Origin: SLQH01 sp964612995 | Lineage (GTDB): Bacteria > Planctomycetota > UBA11346 | DNA length: 9,838 nucleotides | Direction of reading: 5' to 3' | Assembly: GCA_964612995.1 (NCBI GenBank) | Contig: CAZTGE010000145.1 | Span: 1-9,838, forward strand | The notes under the pieces: generated by a model | What the model saw: only the letters and a program-made list of their open reading frames with translations | Told to the model about the DNA's origin: nothing | Databases searched by the model: none | Part shown: positions 1 to 5,996 of the stretch, piece after piece | Layout of the letters: each line of letters opens with the position of its first letter | Position numbering within the stretch: the first letter of the stretch is position 1 | Program-made: the position numbers and the translations under genes

Positions 1-53
1 CGGCGAGGCCGCAAACTGCCACGGCCATGGCGAGTGAGAGAACACAGATGCGT

Positions 54-111
54 ATTCCATTGCTCGGGAAAAGTGCGCATGGTCATGCGCACTTTTCCCG
101 AGCAATGGAAT
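54..111. repeat. Perfect 28-bp palindrome with 2-bp spacer
   Basis: Bases 54-81 and 84-111 are exact reverse complements, separated only by GT (82-83). The arm begins ATTCCATTGCTCGGG and ends GTGCGCATG. No T-tract follows on either side, so it is not a classical terminator, although it could end transcription from a gene left of the window. It stops four bases before the 115-bp structured repeat. It could extrude as a cruciform, bind a dimeric regulator, or be a fold-back assembly artefact. The pairing was read directly; the role is unknown. Confidence 0.9.
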
Positions 112-115
112 TGGG

Positions 116-230
116 GGGCGTAGCGGGGGCGGCCCTGCGCAGCAGGGAGAAGAGCCCCCGCGAACAAAAAGCCGCGCGGGCGCCGACCGCTACAATGCCC
201 CTTGGGGTGCGGGCGGCGCCCGCGCTATGT
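116..230 (+). repeat. Dispersed 115-bp structured element, copy I
   Basis: Homologous along its length to 5760-5874 read on the minus strand. The first half (116-169) is nearly identical in both copies, with one G more here. It folds as GCGGGGGC (123-130) with GCCCCCGC (154-161), enclosing CCCTGC/GCAGGG (133-138, 142-147). The second half forms a 12-bp stem (174-185 with 214-225), then CCGC/GCGG (187-190, 209-212) and CCCC-TT-GGGG (198-207). Helix pairs differ from copy II by compensatory changes. Read on the opposite strand, the long stem is followed by GGCTTTTTG, resembling a terminator. A TACAAT hexamer lies at 191-196. It may be a structured RNA, a mobile repeat or a mobile terminator. 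Confidence 0.75.
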
Positions 231-349
231 ATGCGGCGGTCAACGCCAGCATCGGGGGGCTCGCGGTCGCGGCGGTGCTGGTCGCCGCCGACCGCGCCCG
301 CCAGCTGGCTCGCATGCCCCACCCGGTTGTCCCATCACCGGGGCGGTGA
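227..349 (+). CDS. Possible 40-aa single-pass membrane protein (doubtful)
   Basis: An ATG at the very end of structured element I opens a 40-codon frame ending in TGA at 347-349. The product has a hydrophobic stretch at residues 8-21 (SIGGLAVAAVLVAA) followed by a basic segment (DRARQLAR) and a proline-rich tail, the layout of a small membrane protein. Nearly all third codon positions are G or C, as in real genes of this genome. Against it: no Shine-Dalgarno sequence precedes the ATG, the frame is short, and chance ORFs are common at this GC content. No family was recognised. Confidence 0.25.
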   Translation: MYAAVNASIGGLAVAAVLVAADRARQLARMPHPVVPSPGR

Positions 350-351
350 TG
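333..351. promoter_or_regulatory. Operator-like inverted repeat upstream of tetR gene
   Basis: CATCACC (333-339) and GGTGATG (345-351) form a perfect 7-5-7 inverted repeat about 60 bp before the TetR-family start. TetR proteins bind short palindromes as dimers and often repress their own genes, so this is a candidate autoregulatory site. It overlaps the stop codon of the doubtful 40-codon ORF and could instead be a weak hairpin. Confidence 0.3.
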
Positions 352-410
352 ATCGACGACCGATTGCTCCGCCCGCAACCACAGCGTTCGGAGCCAGAGA
401 GGAGTTGCGC

Positions 411-1019
411 ATGAGAACGGTCAAGAAGCCCGAGGAACGCCGCGCCGAGATCGTCGCAGCGGCTACCGAGCTGTTCCTCCATCACGGCTTCGATGACACC
501 ACCATGTCCGACATGATCGCTCGGGTCGGCATCGCCAAGGGGACCGTCTACCACTACTTCGCATCCAAAGACGCGTTGCTCGACGCGGTGGTCACCCAAC
601 TGGCCACCGCGTATCGCGATCGGCGCCTGGCCCAGGCCGATCCGCAAGCCAGCGCACTCGCACAGCTCGAGCAGTTGTTTTCACCCGAACGCATCAGCCA
701 GGACGAACGCGAGGCCACCGAACACCTGCACACCCCCGGCAACGTCAAGCTGCACGTGCGCCTGCTCGCCGAGCTCACCGAGCAGATGGCGCCGGCGCTG
801 CAGCGGCTGATCGAACAAGGCGCACGCGCAGGCGTATTCAGCTGCCAGCAACCGCTCGAGGTCGCCGAACTGCTGATCGCCGGGATTCAGTTCCTCACCG
901 ACGAAGGGGTGAGCGATTGGGGTGACGCGACCATCGCGCGGCGTCAGCAGGCCTTCCCCGGCATCGTCGAGTCGCTGCTGCGAGCTCCACCCGGCTCCTT
1001 CGCCTTCCTGCGCGCCTGA
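411..1019 (+). CDS. TetR/AcrR-family transcriptional regulator
   Basis: A 202-residue protein of the usual TetR size. Residues 10-56 are the conserved N-terminal DNA-binding region: helix 1 (EIVAAATELFLHHGFDDTTM), then the helix-turn-helix DMIARVGIAKGTVYHYFASKDAL with the family signature G-x-x-Y-x-Y-F. The C-terminal helices (about 60-195) vary in this family and form the ligand pocket and dimer interface, so the inducer cannot be predicted. The frame is open upstream to base 27, but AGAGGAG at 398-404 sits seven bases before this ATG and the upstream residues are low-complexity, so the start at 411 was chosen. It is convergent with the lipoprotein gene, whose stop lies 11 bases away. A 7-5-7 palindrome about 60 bp upstream may be its operator. 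The regulated genes may lie outside the window. Confidence 0.93.
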   Translation: MRTVKKPEERRAEIVAAATELFLHHGFDDTTMSDMIARVGIAKGTVYHYFASKDALLDAVVTQLATAYRDRRLAQADPQASALAQLEQLFSPERISQDEREATEHLHTPGNVKLHVRLLAELTEQMAPALQRLIEQGARAGVFSCQQPLEVAELLIAGIQFLTDEGVSDWGDATIARRQQAFPGIVESLLRAPPGSFAFLRA

Positions 1020-1053
1020 TGCGCACACCGCTACTGCACCGGTTGCGTGCGCA
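1020..1053. terminator. Hairpin across the convergent gene ends (weak)
   Basis: TGCGCAC (1020-1026) pairs with GTGCGCA (1047-1053), and ACCG (1027-1030) with CGGT (1040-1043), giving an interrupted 11-bp stem. It starts right after the tetR stop and covers the last codons of the lipoprotein gene. No T-tract follows on either strand, so termination in both directions is only a possibility. Confidence 0.25.
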
Positions 1054-2500
1054 CCAGCTTCCCGCTGAGGATCTGCTCGGGCAGTTCGGGGCCGCTGACC
1101 CGGGCCACCAGTCCAGCGCCACCGCCGCCCTGGTAGTAATCCAGGCGCAGAGGATAGAGGACACCGGCCTCGAGTTCGATGGTGCCGCTCGCCTCCTCCA
1201 TTCCGTGATAGCCGGAATTGTCGGCCACCTCGGTATCGCCAATATACAGCTTGCTGCCGTCGTCGGAGATGATGGTGAACCGGTAGGTGCCGCTGGCGGG
1301 GGGTATGAAGTCGGCGCTCAGGCGCATGGAGAACTTTTCGTCGAGACCCCCTGGGAAATCCGGTCGTTCGTCGCCTTTGTCGAATGCAACCGCGTCGACC
1401 ACCGTCCGTGTCAGGGGCTCGCCACTGAAATTCTCGGCCTCGGTCCACACCGTGGCCGTGAGCCCCGAAGCGCCGAGCCCGGCCCGCGACGCATGCTGCA
1501 GCGACCAGGTCTTCAGCTCGGCATCATCCGCCTCGTAGGCCCGCTCCACGTACGCGACCAGCAGATCATTGGCCCCCGCGCCCACGGTCTCATCGAGCGA
1601 TTCGGCATCGCCCACCGCGAACAGGACGTCGACCAACCCGCGATTGGCGAATCCGGTATCGGAACGGACGTGCTCCAGGGCCTGCTGGAGCGCGGCCGGT
1701 TCCACGCGATCGCTCATCGCGGCCATCGCATCGACCAGCTTGGTGCGCAGCTGCTGGCTCGCGTCCGGATTCTGCACGTAGCGTTCGACCATCACCGGGA
1801 AGGCAGCCGTCTCGCCGAGTGCGGTGAGCACCTCAACCGCGTGGACGACCGTCTGCGGATCGCCAGTGCGCGCCGCCTTGAGCAACAGGATCCGTCCGGC
1901 CTCGCCGCCGTCGAGCAGCGCGATCTTGGCATGCTGGGCCTCCACCCGACCGGCGCCGAGGTTGTCGACCGCCACCCGCAGCTTCATCGCCCGCCGTGCG
2001 AGATGGCGATAGTCGCGGATGAGCGCGCGCAGGGCCTCCTTTGCTTCTGGATCGTCCGTACGTGCGGCGTAGTCCTCGGCCTGGGCCCGAGCCTGCGTGA
2101 ACTCACCGCGCTGCTTCAGAGCCTCGAGCTCGGCGAGAACGGCGACGAGATCGATCGGTTCGGAAGTGGTCGCCCGGGCCGGGCCCTCCTCCCTGGAGTC
2201 CGTCGGTTGCTCATCGGGCTCATCGGGCTCATCGGGCTCGCCGGGCTCGCCGGACCCGGCGGGCTCGGGCCTATCGGCCGGCTGGCCCTGAGCGTCGCCA
2301 TCTCCGCTCGTTGTCGCAGATGTGGCATCGGACCCCGGCGTTCCGGAAGCGGCGGGATCCTCAGCCGCGGTCGACTCCGACTCCTGGGACGCGGGATCGG
2401 CAACGGGGGTGTCCGGCTGCGCCTCATCGCCTCCACCGCCGAAACACGCGGTGAGCGTGGCGATCGCGGCCAGGGTCAACATCATGCGTAGGTTCGTCAT
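1031..2500 (-). CDS. PA14-domain lipoprotein with helical repeat region
   Basis: A 489-residue exported lipoprotein. The signal peptide ends in a lipobox (LTAC) with Cys19 as lipidation site, so the protein is probably anchored in a membrane facing the periplasm or surface. Residues 22-115 are an acidic, Pro/Ser/Thr-rich linker including an EPD/GEP repeat. Residues about 118-340 are predicted helical and resemble HEAT-type repeats, with degenerate units such as AHAVEVLTALGETAAFPVMVERYV-like helix pairs. Residues about 346-482 form a PA14-like beta domain with the typical SGTYRFTIISDDGSKLYIGD core, often carbohydrate-binding. The start was set by GGAG seven bases upstream of the ATG at 2500; an in-frame ATG at 2554 would bury the signal peptide. 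It lies downstream of a terminator and probably has its own promoter. A surface glycan-binding role is inferred; no catalytic domain is visible. Confidence 0.9.
   Translation of the reverse strand: MTNLRMMLTLAAIATLTACFGGGGDEAQPDTPVADPASQESESTAAEDPAASGTPGSDATSATTSGDGDAQGQPADRPEPAGSGEPGEPDEPDEPDEQPTDSREEGPARATTSEPIDLVAVLAELEALKQRGEFTQARAQAEDYAARTDDPEAKEALRALIRDYRHLARRAMKLRVAVDNLGAGRVEAQHAKIALLDGGEAGRILLLKAARTGDPQTVVHAVEVLTALGETAAFPVMVERYVQNPDASQQLRTKLVDAMAAMSDRVEPAALQQALEHVRSDTGFANRGLVDVLFAVGDAESLDETVGAGANDLLVAYVERAYEADDAELKTWSLQHASRAGLGASGLTATVWTEAENFSGEPLTRTVVDAVAFDKGDERPDFPGGLDEKFSMRLSADFIPPASGTYRFTIISDDGSKLYIGDTEVADNSGYHGMEEASGTIELEAGVLYPLRLDYYQGGGGAGLVARVSGPELPEQILSGKLVRTQPVQ
2211..2255 (-). 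repeat. 9-bp tandem repeat in lipoprotein linker
   Basis: Three exact TCATCGGGC units (2211-2237) are followed by two variants, TCGCCGGGC and TCGCCGGAC. They lie in frame and encode the EPD/GEP repeat of the acidic linker, so slippage would change linker length by three residues without breaking the frame. Confidence 0.85.
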
Positions 2501-2556
2501 TCTGATCTCCGGCCCCGCCATGGCGCGCATGGGCTGTGTGTGCGCCTGTCGCATTC

Positions 2557-2586
2557 AGTCTAGGCCCGATGCGCGGGGCGAATCAA
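2557..2586 (-). promoter_or_regulatory. Candidate sigma-70 promoter of the lipoprotein gene
   Basis: On the minus strand TTGATT (2586-2581) and TAGACT (2562-2557) are 18 bp apart, each matching the sigma-70 consensus at four of six positions. The expected start near 2549 would leave a leader of about 50 nt with GGAG before the ATG. It sits downstream of the neighbouring gene's terminator, where an independent promoter is needed. Confidence 0.35.
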
Positions 2587-2676
2587 GCGCGAGCAGGTCG
2601 TGGTACCACAGGCCTTCCATGTGGGCAATGAGCGCCCTGTGCGCATGTGACCGCTCGACTGTCATCACCCGGAGCC

Positions 2677-2713
2677 AAAACCGAGCGCCGCACCCCGGAA
2701 GGGCGCGGCGCTC
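2677..2713 (-). terminator. Intrinsic terminator of the PKD-protein gene
   Basis: Read on the minus strand, GAGCGCCGC (2713-2705) and GCGGCGCTC (2691-2683) form a perfect 9-bp stem whose loop can pair further through its CCC and GGG. It is followed at once by GGTTTT. The stem begins 26 bases after the TGA at 2740, the normal place for a Rho-independent terminator. Confidence 0.8.
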
Positions 2714-2739
2714 GCAGGTCGATTCGACAACCGAGGGAC

Positions 2740-5369
2740 TCAGGGTGAGCCGGGGACGATGACCTCGTAGTCGCTGATTTCGCCGACGCAACCGTCGAAA
2801 GAGAAGGCGCCCTCGGTGCTCCCGGCCGCGGTGGTCGCGGTGGTCGCGATGGTCGCATCGAGTGGGGCCCAGTACAGCTCCACCGTCAGCGCCGGGTCGG
2901 GCGGCACACCATCGTCGAGCACCTTGCCGGAGAGCGTCAGCCCGGCAGTGGTGACGTCGACGGTGACCGTCGCAGTGCTGGTGTTGGTACCATCGCTGGC
3001 GCTGACATCGATCTCGTAGGTTCCCTCCAGCGGGAAGGTGATGGTCGGATCCTCACTGGTGGCGTCGGTGACCACCGCATCGGCGACGCTGTTGGCGGCA
3101 TCGACGCTCCAACTGATGGCCGGCGCACCGCCATCGTCGGTGATGGTCGCGTCGATGGTCAAGGTATTGCCGCTGCTCACCGTCTGGCTGGCCGCGACAT
3201 CGATCACCGGCGGCTCGTCGACGGACGGCGAGTCGACCGTCACGGTGACGCTGTCGGTCGCGCTCGCGCCGTCGTTGTCGCTCACCGTCAGCGTGATCGT
3301 GTGCGTGCCCACCGCCAGNNNNNNNNNNNNNNNNNNNNNNNNNNNNNNNNNNNNNNNNNNNNNNNNNNNNNNNNNNNNNNNNNNNNNNNNNNNNNNNNNN
3401 NNNNNNNNNNNNNNNNNNTCGCGCCGTCGTTGTCGCTCACCGTCAGCGTGATCGTGTGCGTGCCCACCGCCAGGTCGACGCTCGGCGTCGCACCCGTGGC
3501 GATCTCGCTGCCGTTCTCAGACCAGCTGTAGCTCGCGATCGAGCCGTCGCTGTCGTCGGAACCCGAGCCGTCGAGGCTCACGCTCTCGCTGCCGCTGTCG
3601 TCGGTATCCGTCACCGTCTGGTCGGCGCCCGCGTCGGCCGTCGGGGCCACGTTCGGCGCTTCCTCCACGGTGATGCTGACCGAGTCGGTCGCCGTCGCGC
3701 CGTCGTTGTCGCTCACCGTCAGCGTGATCGTGTGCGTGCCCACCGCCAGGTCGACGCTCGGCGTCGCACCCGTGGCGATCTCGCTGCCGTTCTCAGACCA
3801 GCTGTAGCTCGCGATCGAGCCGTCGCTGTCGTCGGAACCCGAGCCGTCGAGGCTCACACTCTCGCTGCCGCTGTCGTCGGTATCCGTCACCGTCTGGTCG
3901 GCGCCCGCATCGGCCGTCGGGGCCACGTTGCCGCTGGTGCTGACATTCACATCGGTGATGACGGCTTCACACAGGGATCCGTCCTTGTGCGAAGTGACCG
4001 CGAGGCCGACCAGGATGGGATCGCTCATCGCGATGGTCACGCTGCCCGCTTCGGTCCAGCTCGACCCGTCTTCGCTGTAGTAGCCGGTGAGGGTGTCGCC
4101 GCTGCGCTGCATGCGCACCCAGCCGGGCGCATCGAGGCCGGAAGTGGTGGTGGAATCGGAACTGCTGCCGGTGCTGGTCCGGCGCTGGAACGACATGCCC
4201 TTGCTGGAGGTCTGGACCATCATCGCGTGGACGCTGTCTGCGTCGAGGCTGGCACGGAACATCACGCCCGCCTTGGCCCACTGGTCGGTATTGGTCAGGC
4301 TCTCGACACGGGCGGTGATGGTGCCATCGCCGCTGAGCTCCTGGTGCACGAAGTGGAATTCATCGCTCTGGTTCCAGATGTCATTGCCCGAACCCTGAAC
4401 GGTGAAGGTGCCGGAGCTGTAAGTGGCGTCGCCGGCAGCGGCGACGTTGCCGATATCCTGACTCGCCCAGGGGCTGGGCAGGTCGGACGTCGCCGCGTCG
4501 ACGGTGATGGTCACGCTGTCGGTCGCCGTCGCGCCGTCGTTGTCGCTCACCGTCAGCGTGATCGTGTGCGTGCCCACCGCCAGGTCGACGCTCGGCGTCG
4601 CACCCGTGGCGATCTCGCTGCCGTTCTCAGACCAGCTGTAGCTCGCGATCGAGCCGTCGCTGTCGTCGGAACCCGAGCCGTCGAGGCTCACGCTCTCGCT
4701 GCCGCTGTCGTCGGTATCCGTCACCGTCTGGTCGGCGCCCGCGTCGGCCGTCGGAGCGGCGTTGGTACCGGTGCTCAGCTCGCTCTCGGCCGGCCCGGTG
4801 CCGCTGGGCGAGTAACCCGAATCGGTCGTCAGCACCACCTTGTCGATGATGGTGCCATCTTCGCGCATCCAGATGCTGAAGGTGTGCTCTCCGGCGCTGT
4901 CGACATCGATGCTCACCGTGCTGCCGCCAGCCTTGTGCTCCCAATGCCAGGTGCCGCTGTTGTCGGTCATGCCGTAGCGGCCGTAGCTGGCCGGCGAGCC
5001 ATCGAGACCGGCGTGGAGCGAATCATCGGTGTCAGACGACCCGATCATACGCACCCAGACGTAGTAGGTACCGGTGGTGGTGAAATCGACGGTGTAGTCG
5101 AGACGCGGGCCATCGGTGCTGTCGCCAGCGTTCACTCCCGCATTGGGGGTGGCTTCGAGCGCGGCCGCACCGCTATAGCCCGATGACGCGGTGGTGGAGG
5201 TCCAGCTGCTCGAGGCGGCCTCGTTGCTACCCGACGCGCTGCCGGTGTGATTCTCGACCTCCATGACGACCATGCCGCCGTCCTCGATGAAGGCATCGGC
5301 GGCGAAGGCCGGCGCACCGAGAACGAGGCTGAGGGCCGTCGCCATGGCTATGCTGACAGGTTTGGGCAT
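2740..5369 (-). CDS. Secreted multidomain PKD protein, split by an assembly gap
   Basis: An exported, very acidic protein. Residues 1-23 are a Sec signal peptide ending APAFA; GGAG six bases before the ATG at 5369 supports this start over the in-frame ATG at 5447. Residues about 27-190 resemble the carbohydrate-binding domain also found at the C-terminus of GH115 enzymes (YYVWVRMIGSSD, then WMREDGTIIDKVVLTTDS, then PSGTGPAES). PKD 1 spans about 205-290, a concanavalin-like DUF1349-type domain 299-476 (motif VGLAVTSHKDGS), PKD 2 483-569, and PKD 3 from 574 into the gap. After the gap come a divergent PKD-like domain and a short carboxypeptidase-regulatory-like tail. Two separate frames flank the gap; overlapping the identical 55-mers on its two sides joins them into one 824-residue frame, though extra PKD copies may be missing. 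No catalytic domain is seen. Extracellular polysaccharide binding or adhesion is inferred. Confidence 0.88.
3319..3418. other. 100-N assembly gap inside the PKD gene
   Basis: Exactly 100 N, a conventional placeholder, so the true length is unknown. The 55 bases before it (3264-3318) are identical to the 55 bases after it (3419-3473). Confidence 0.98.
3419..3653 (-). repeat. PKD-encoding repeat, copy C
   Basis: A 235-bp unit encoding the third PKD domain (APTADAGADQTV to TVSDNDGA). By my reading it differs from copy B at two bases and from copy A at three. Copies B and C are tandem with a 276-bp period (92 residues). Its right flank on the protein (low coordinates) is cut by the gap. Confidence 0.93.
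3695..3929 (-). repeat. PKD-encoding repeat, copy B
   Basis: Encodes the second PKD domain, which follows the concanavalin-like domain. It carries ACACTC where the other copies have ACGCTC, and GCATCGG where they have GCGTCGG. Both changes are silent. Confidence 0.93.
4529..4763 (-). repeat. PKD-encoding repeat, copy A
   Basis: Encodes the first PKD domain, separated from copy B by the concanavalin-like domain. It differs from copy C only at one end, where GGAGCGGC replaces GGGGCCAC and gives Ala-Ala in place of Val-Ala before PTADAGADQ. Confidence 0.93.
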
Positions 5370-5387
5370 ATAAGGCTCCGTTGAGAC

Positions 5388-5433
5388 GGGGAGAGTGGGG
5401 AGAGGAGAAGGAATGATGGGGAGAGATGAGAGA
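5388..5433 (-). other. Polypyrimidine 5' leader of the PKD-protein gene
   Basis: The plus strand here has no C and only four T in 46 bases, so the presumed mRNA leader of the PKD gene is almost pure C/U just before its Shine-Dalgarno sequence. Such a leader would be unstructured and could favour ribosome loading or bind an RNA-binding protein. Homopurine tracts can also form triplex DNA. The role is inference. Confidence 0.5.
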
Positions 5434-5759
5434 TGATTGATACCCATTGACCCTCAACGATCGAGGGTTGTTACGACGAATCGAGAAACCGATGTCACAC
5501 CCCCTCACTGGGCTGCCGCTCGATGAACACCGCAACTAGCGATTGTCGAGGGCTTTCACTGCAGCACAGCCCCTGGGCGACAGTGCAAACTGCACCCATA
5601 CCACACCGTCAACCTCACAGGCGTTTATCTTATGCAGGTGCGATTTTCGCGGTGGCACTACATAGAAATGCCCGCCTCCGGATCGGGATGGTGATGGCAT
5701 CCGCTCGCAGGGCCTGGAGCCGTCCGGCGCAAGACAGCCGACAGAGCCGGCGCCGTGGG

Positions 5760-5874
5760 ACATAGCGCAGGCTCCGCCCGCAGCCCAAGGGCTCATCATA
5801 GCGTCGCAGCCTGCGCCGCTCTTTTGTTCGCGGGGGCTCTTCTCCCTGCTGCGCAGGGCCGCCCCGCTACGCCC
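5760..5874 (-). repeat. Dispersed 115-bp structured element, copy II
   Basis: Same element as 116-230, on the opposite strand. The first half (5822-5874) matches copy I with one G missing from the outer stem. The second half keeps the fold with different bases: the long stem pairs 5805-5816 with 5765-5776 as GCGCAGGCT/AGCCTGCGC, and the apical hairpin is AGCCC-TT-GGGCT. Read on the plus strand, the stem is followed by CGCTCTTTTG, terminator-like. TATGAT replaces the TACAAT of copy I. No transposase or target-site duplication was seen at its edges. Confidence 0.75.
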
Positions 5875-5996
5875 TCCCTCGCTGGCGGGGTGATCTCGAA
5901 CGCACTGCGCGCCTGCGACACCTGAGCGTGTATGACACCCCGTCAGGCCAGGCCCGGCCACCGCTGCGCCTACCGCGCCAACAGCGATGATCCGTC

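Larger units (their letters stand above)
5370..5996. other. Intergenic region between divergent genes
   Basis: This 627-bp stretch separates the PKD gene (-) from the 397-residue protein gene (+), so both promoters should lie here; I could not pick a convincing pair of promoter hexamers. It holds the purine-rich leader (5388-5433), an inverted repeat CCCTC/GAGGG (5451-5455, 5463-5467) overlapping CAAC/GTTG, a short palindrome GTGCA-AAC-TGCAC (5583-5595), and structured element II (5760-5874). A 141-codon minus-strand frame crosses it, but it runs through the repeat and has no protein-like features. Confidence 0.7.

Noticed and set aside
27..410. N-terminal extension of the TetR-family protein
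   Set aside because: The extra 128 residues translate the palindrome and the repeat, and a good Shine-Dalgarno precedes the ATG at 411.
1019..2491. 490-codon open frame on the plus strand
   Set aside because: It is antisense to the lipoprotein gene, which has signal peptide, lipobox, RBS and PA14 domain; long shadow frames are expected at this GC content.
3456..5186. 576-codon plus-strand frame with repeated His/Arg/Val-rich segments
   Set aside because: It is the complement of the PKD repeats; its internal repeats mirror the real gene, and its composition is unlike a folded protein.
116..5874. Composite transposon bounded by the two inverted 115-bp elements
   Set aside because: The elements are inverted and about 5.5 kb apart, but no transposase lies between them, no target duplications were seen, and the copies have diverged unequally; two independent dispersed copies are simpler.
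5536..5961. 141-codon minus-strand frame sharing the peptide SREKSPREQK with the frame at 27-1019
   Set aside because: The shared peptide is the translation of the 115-bp structured repeat; selection there appears to act on base pairing, not on protein.
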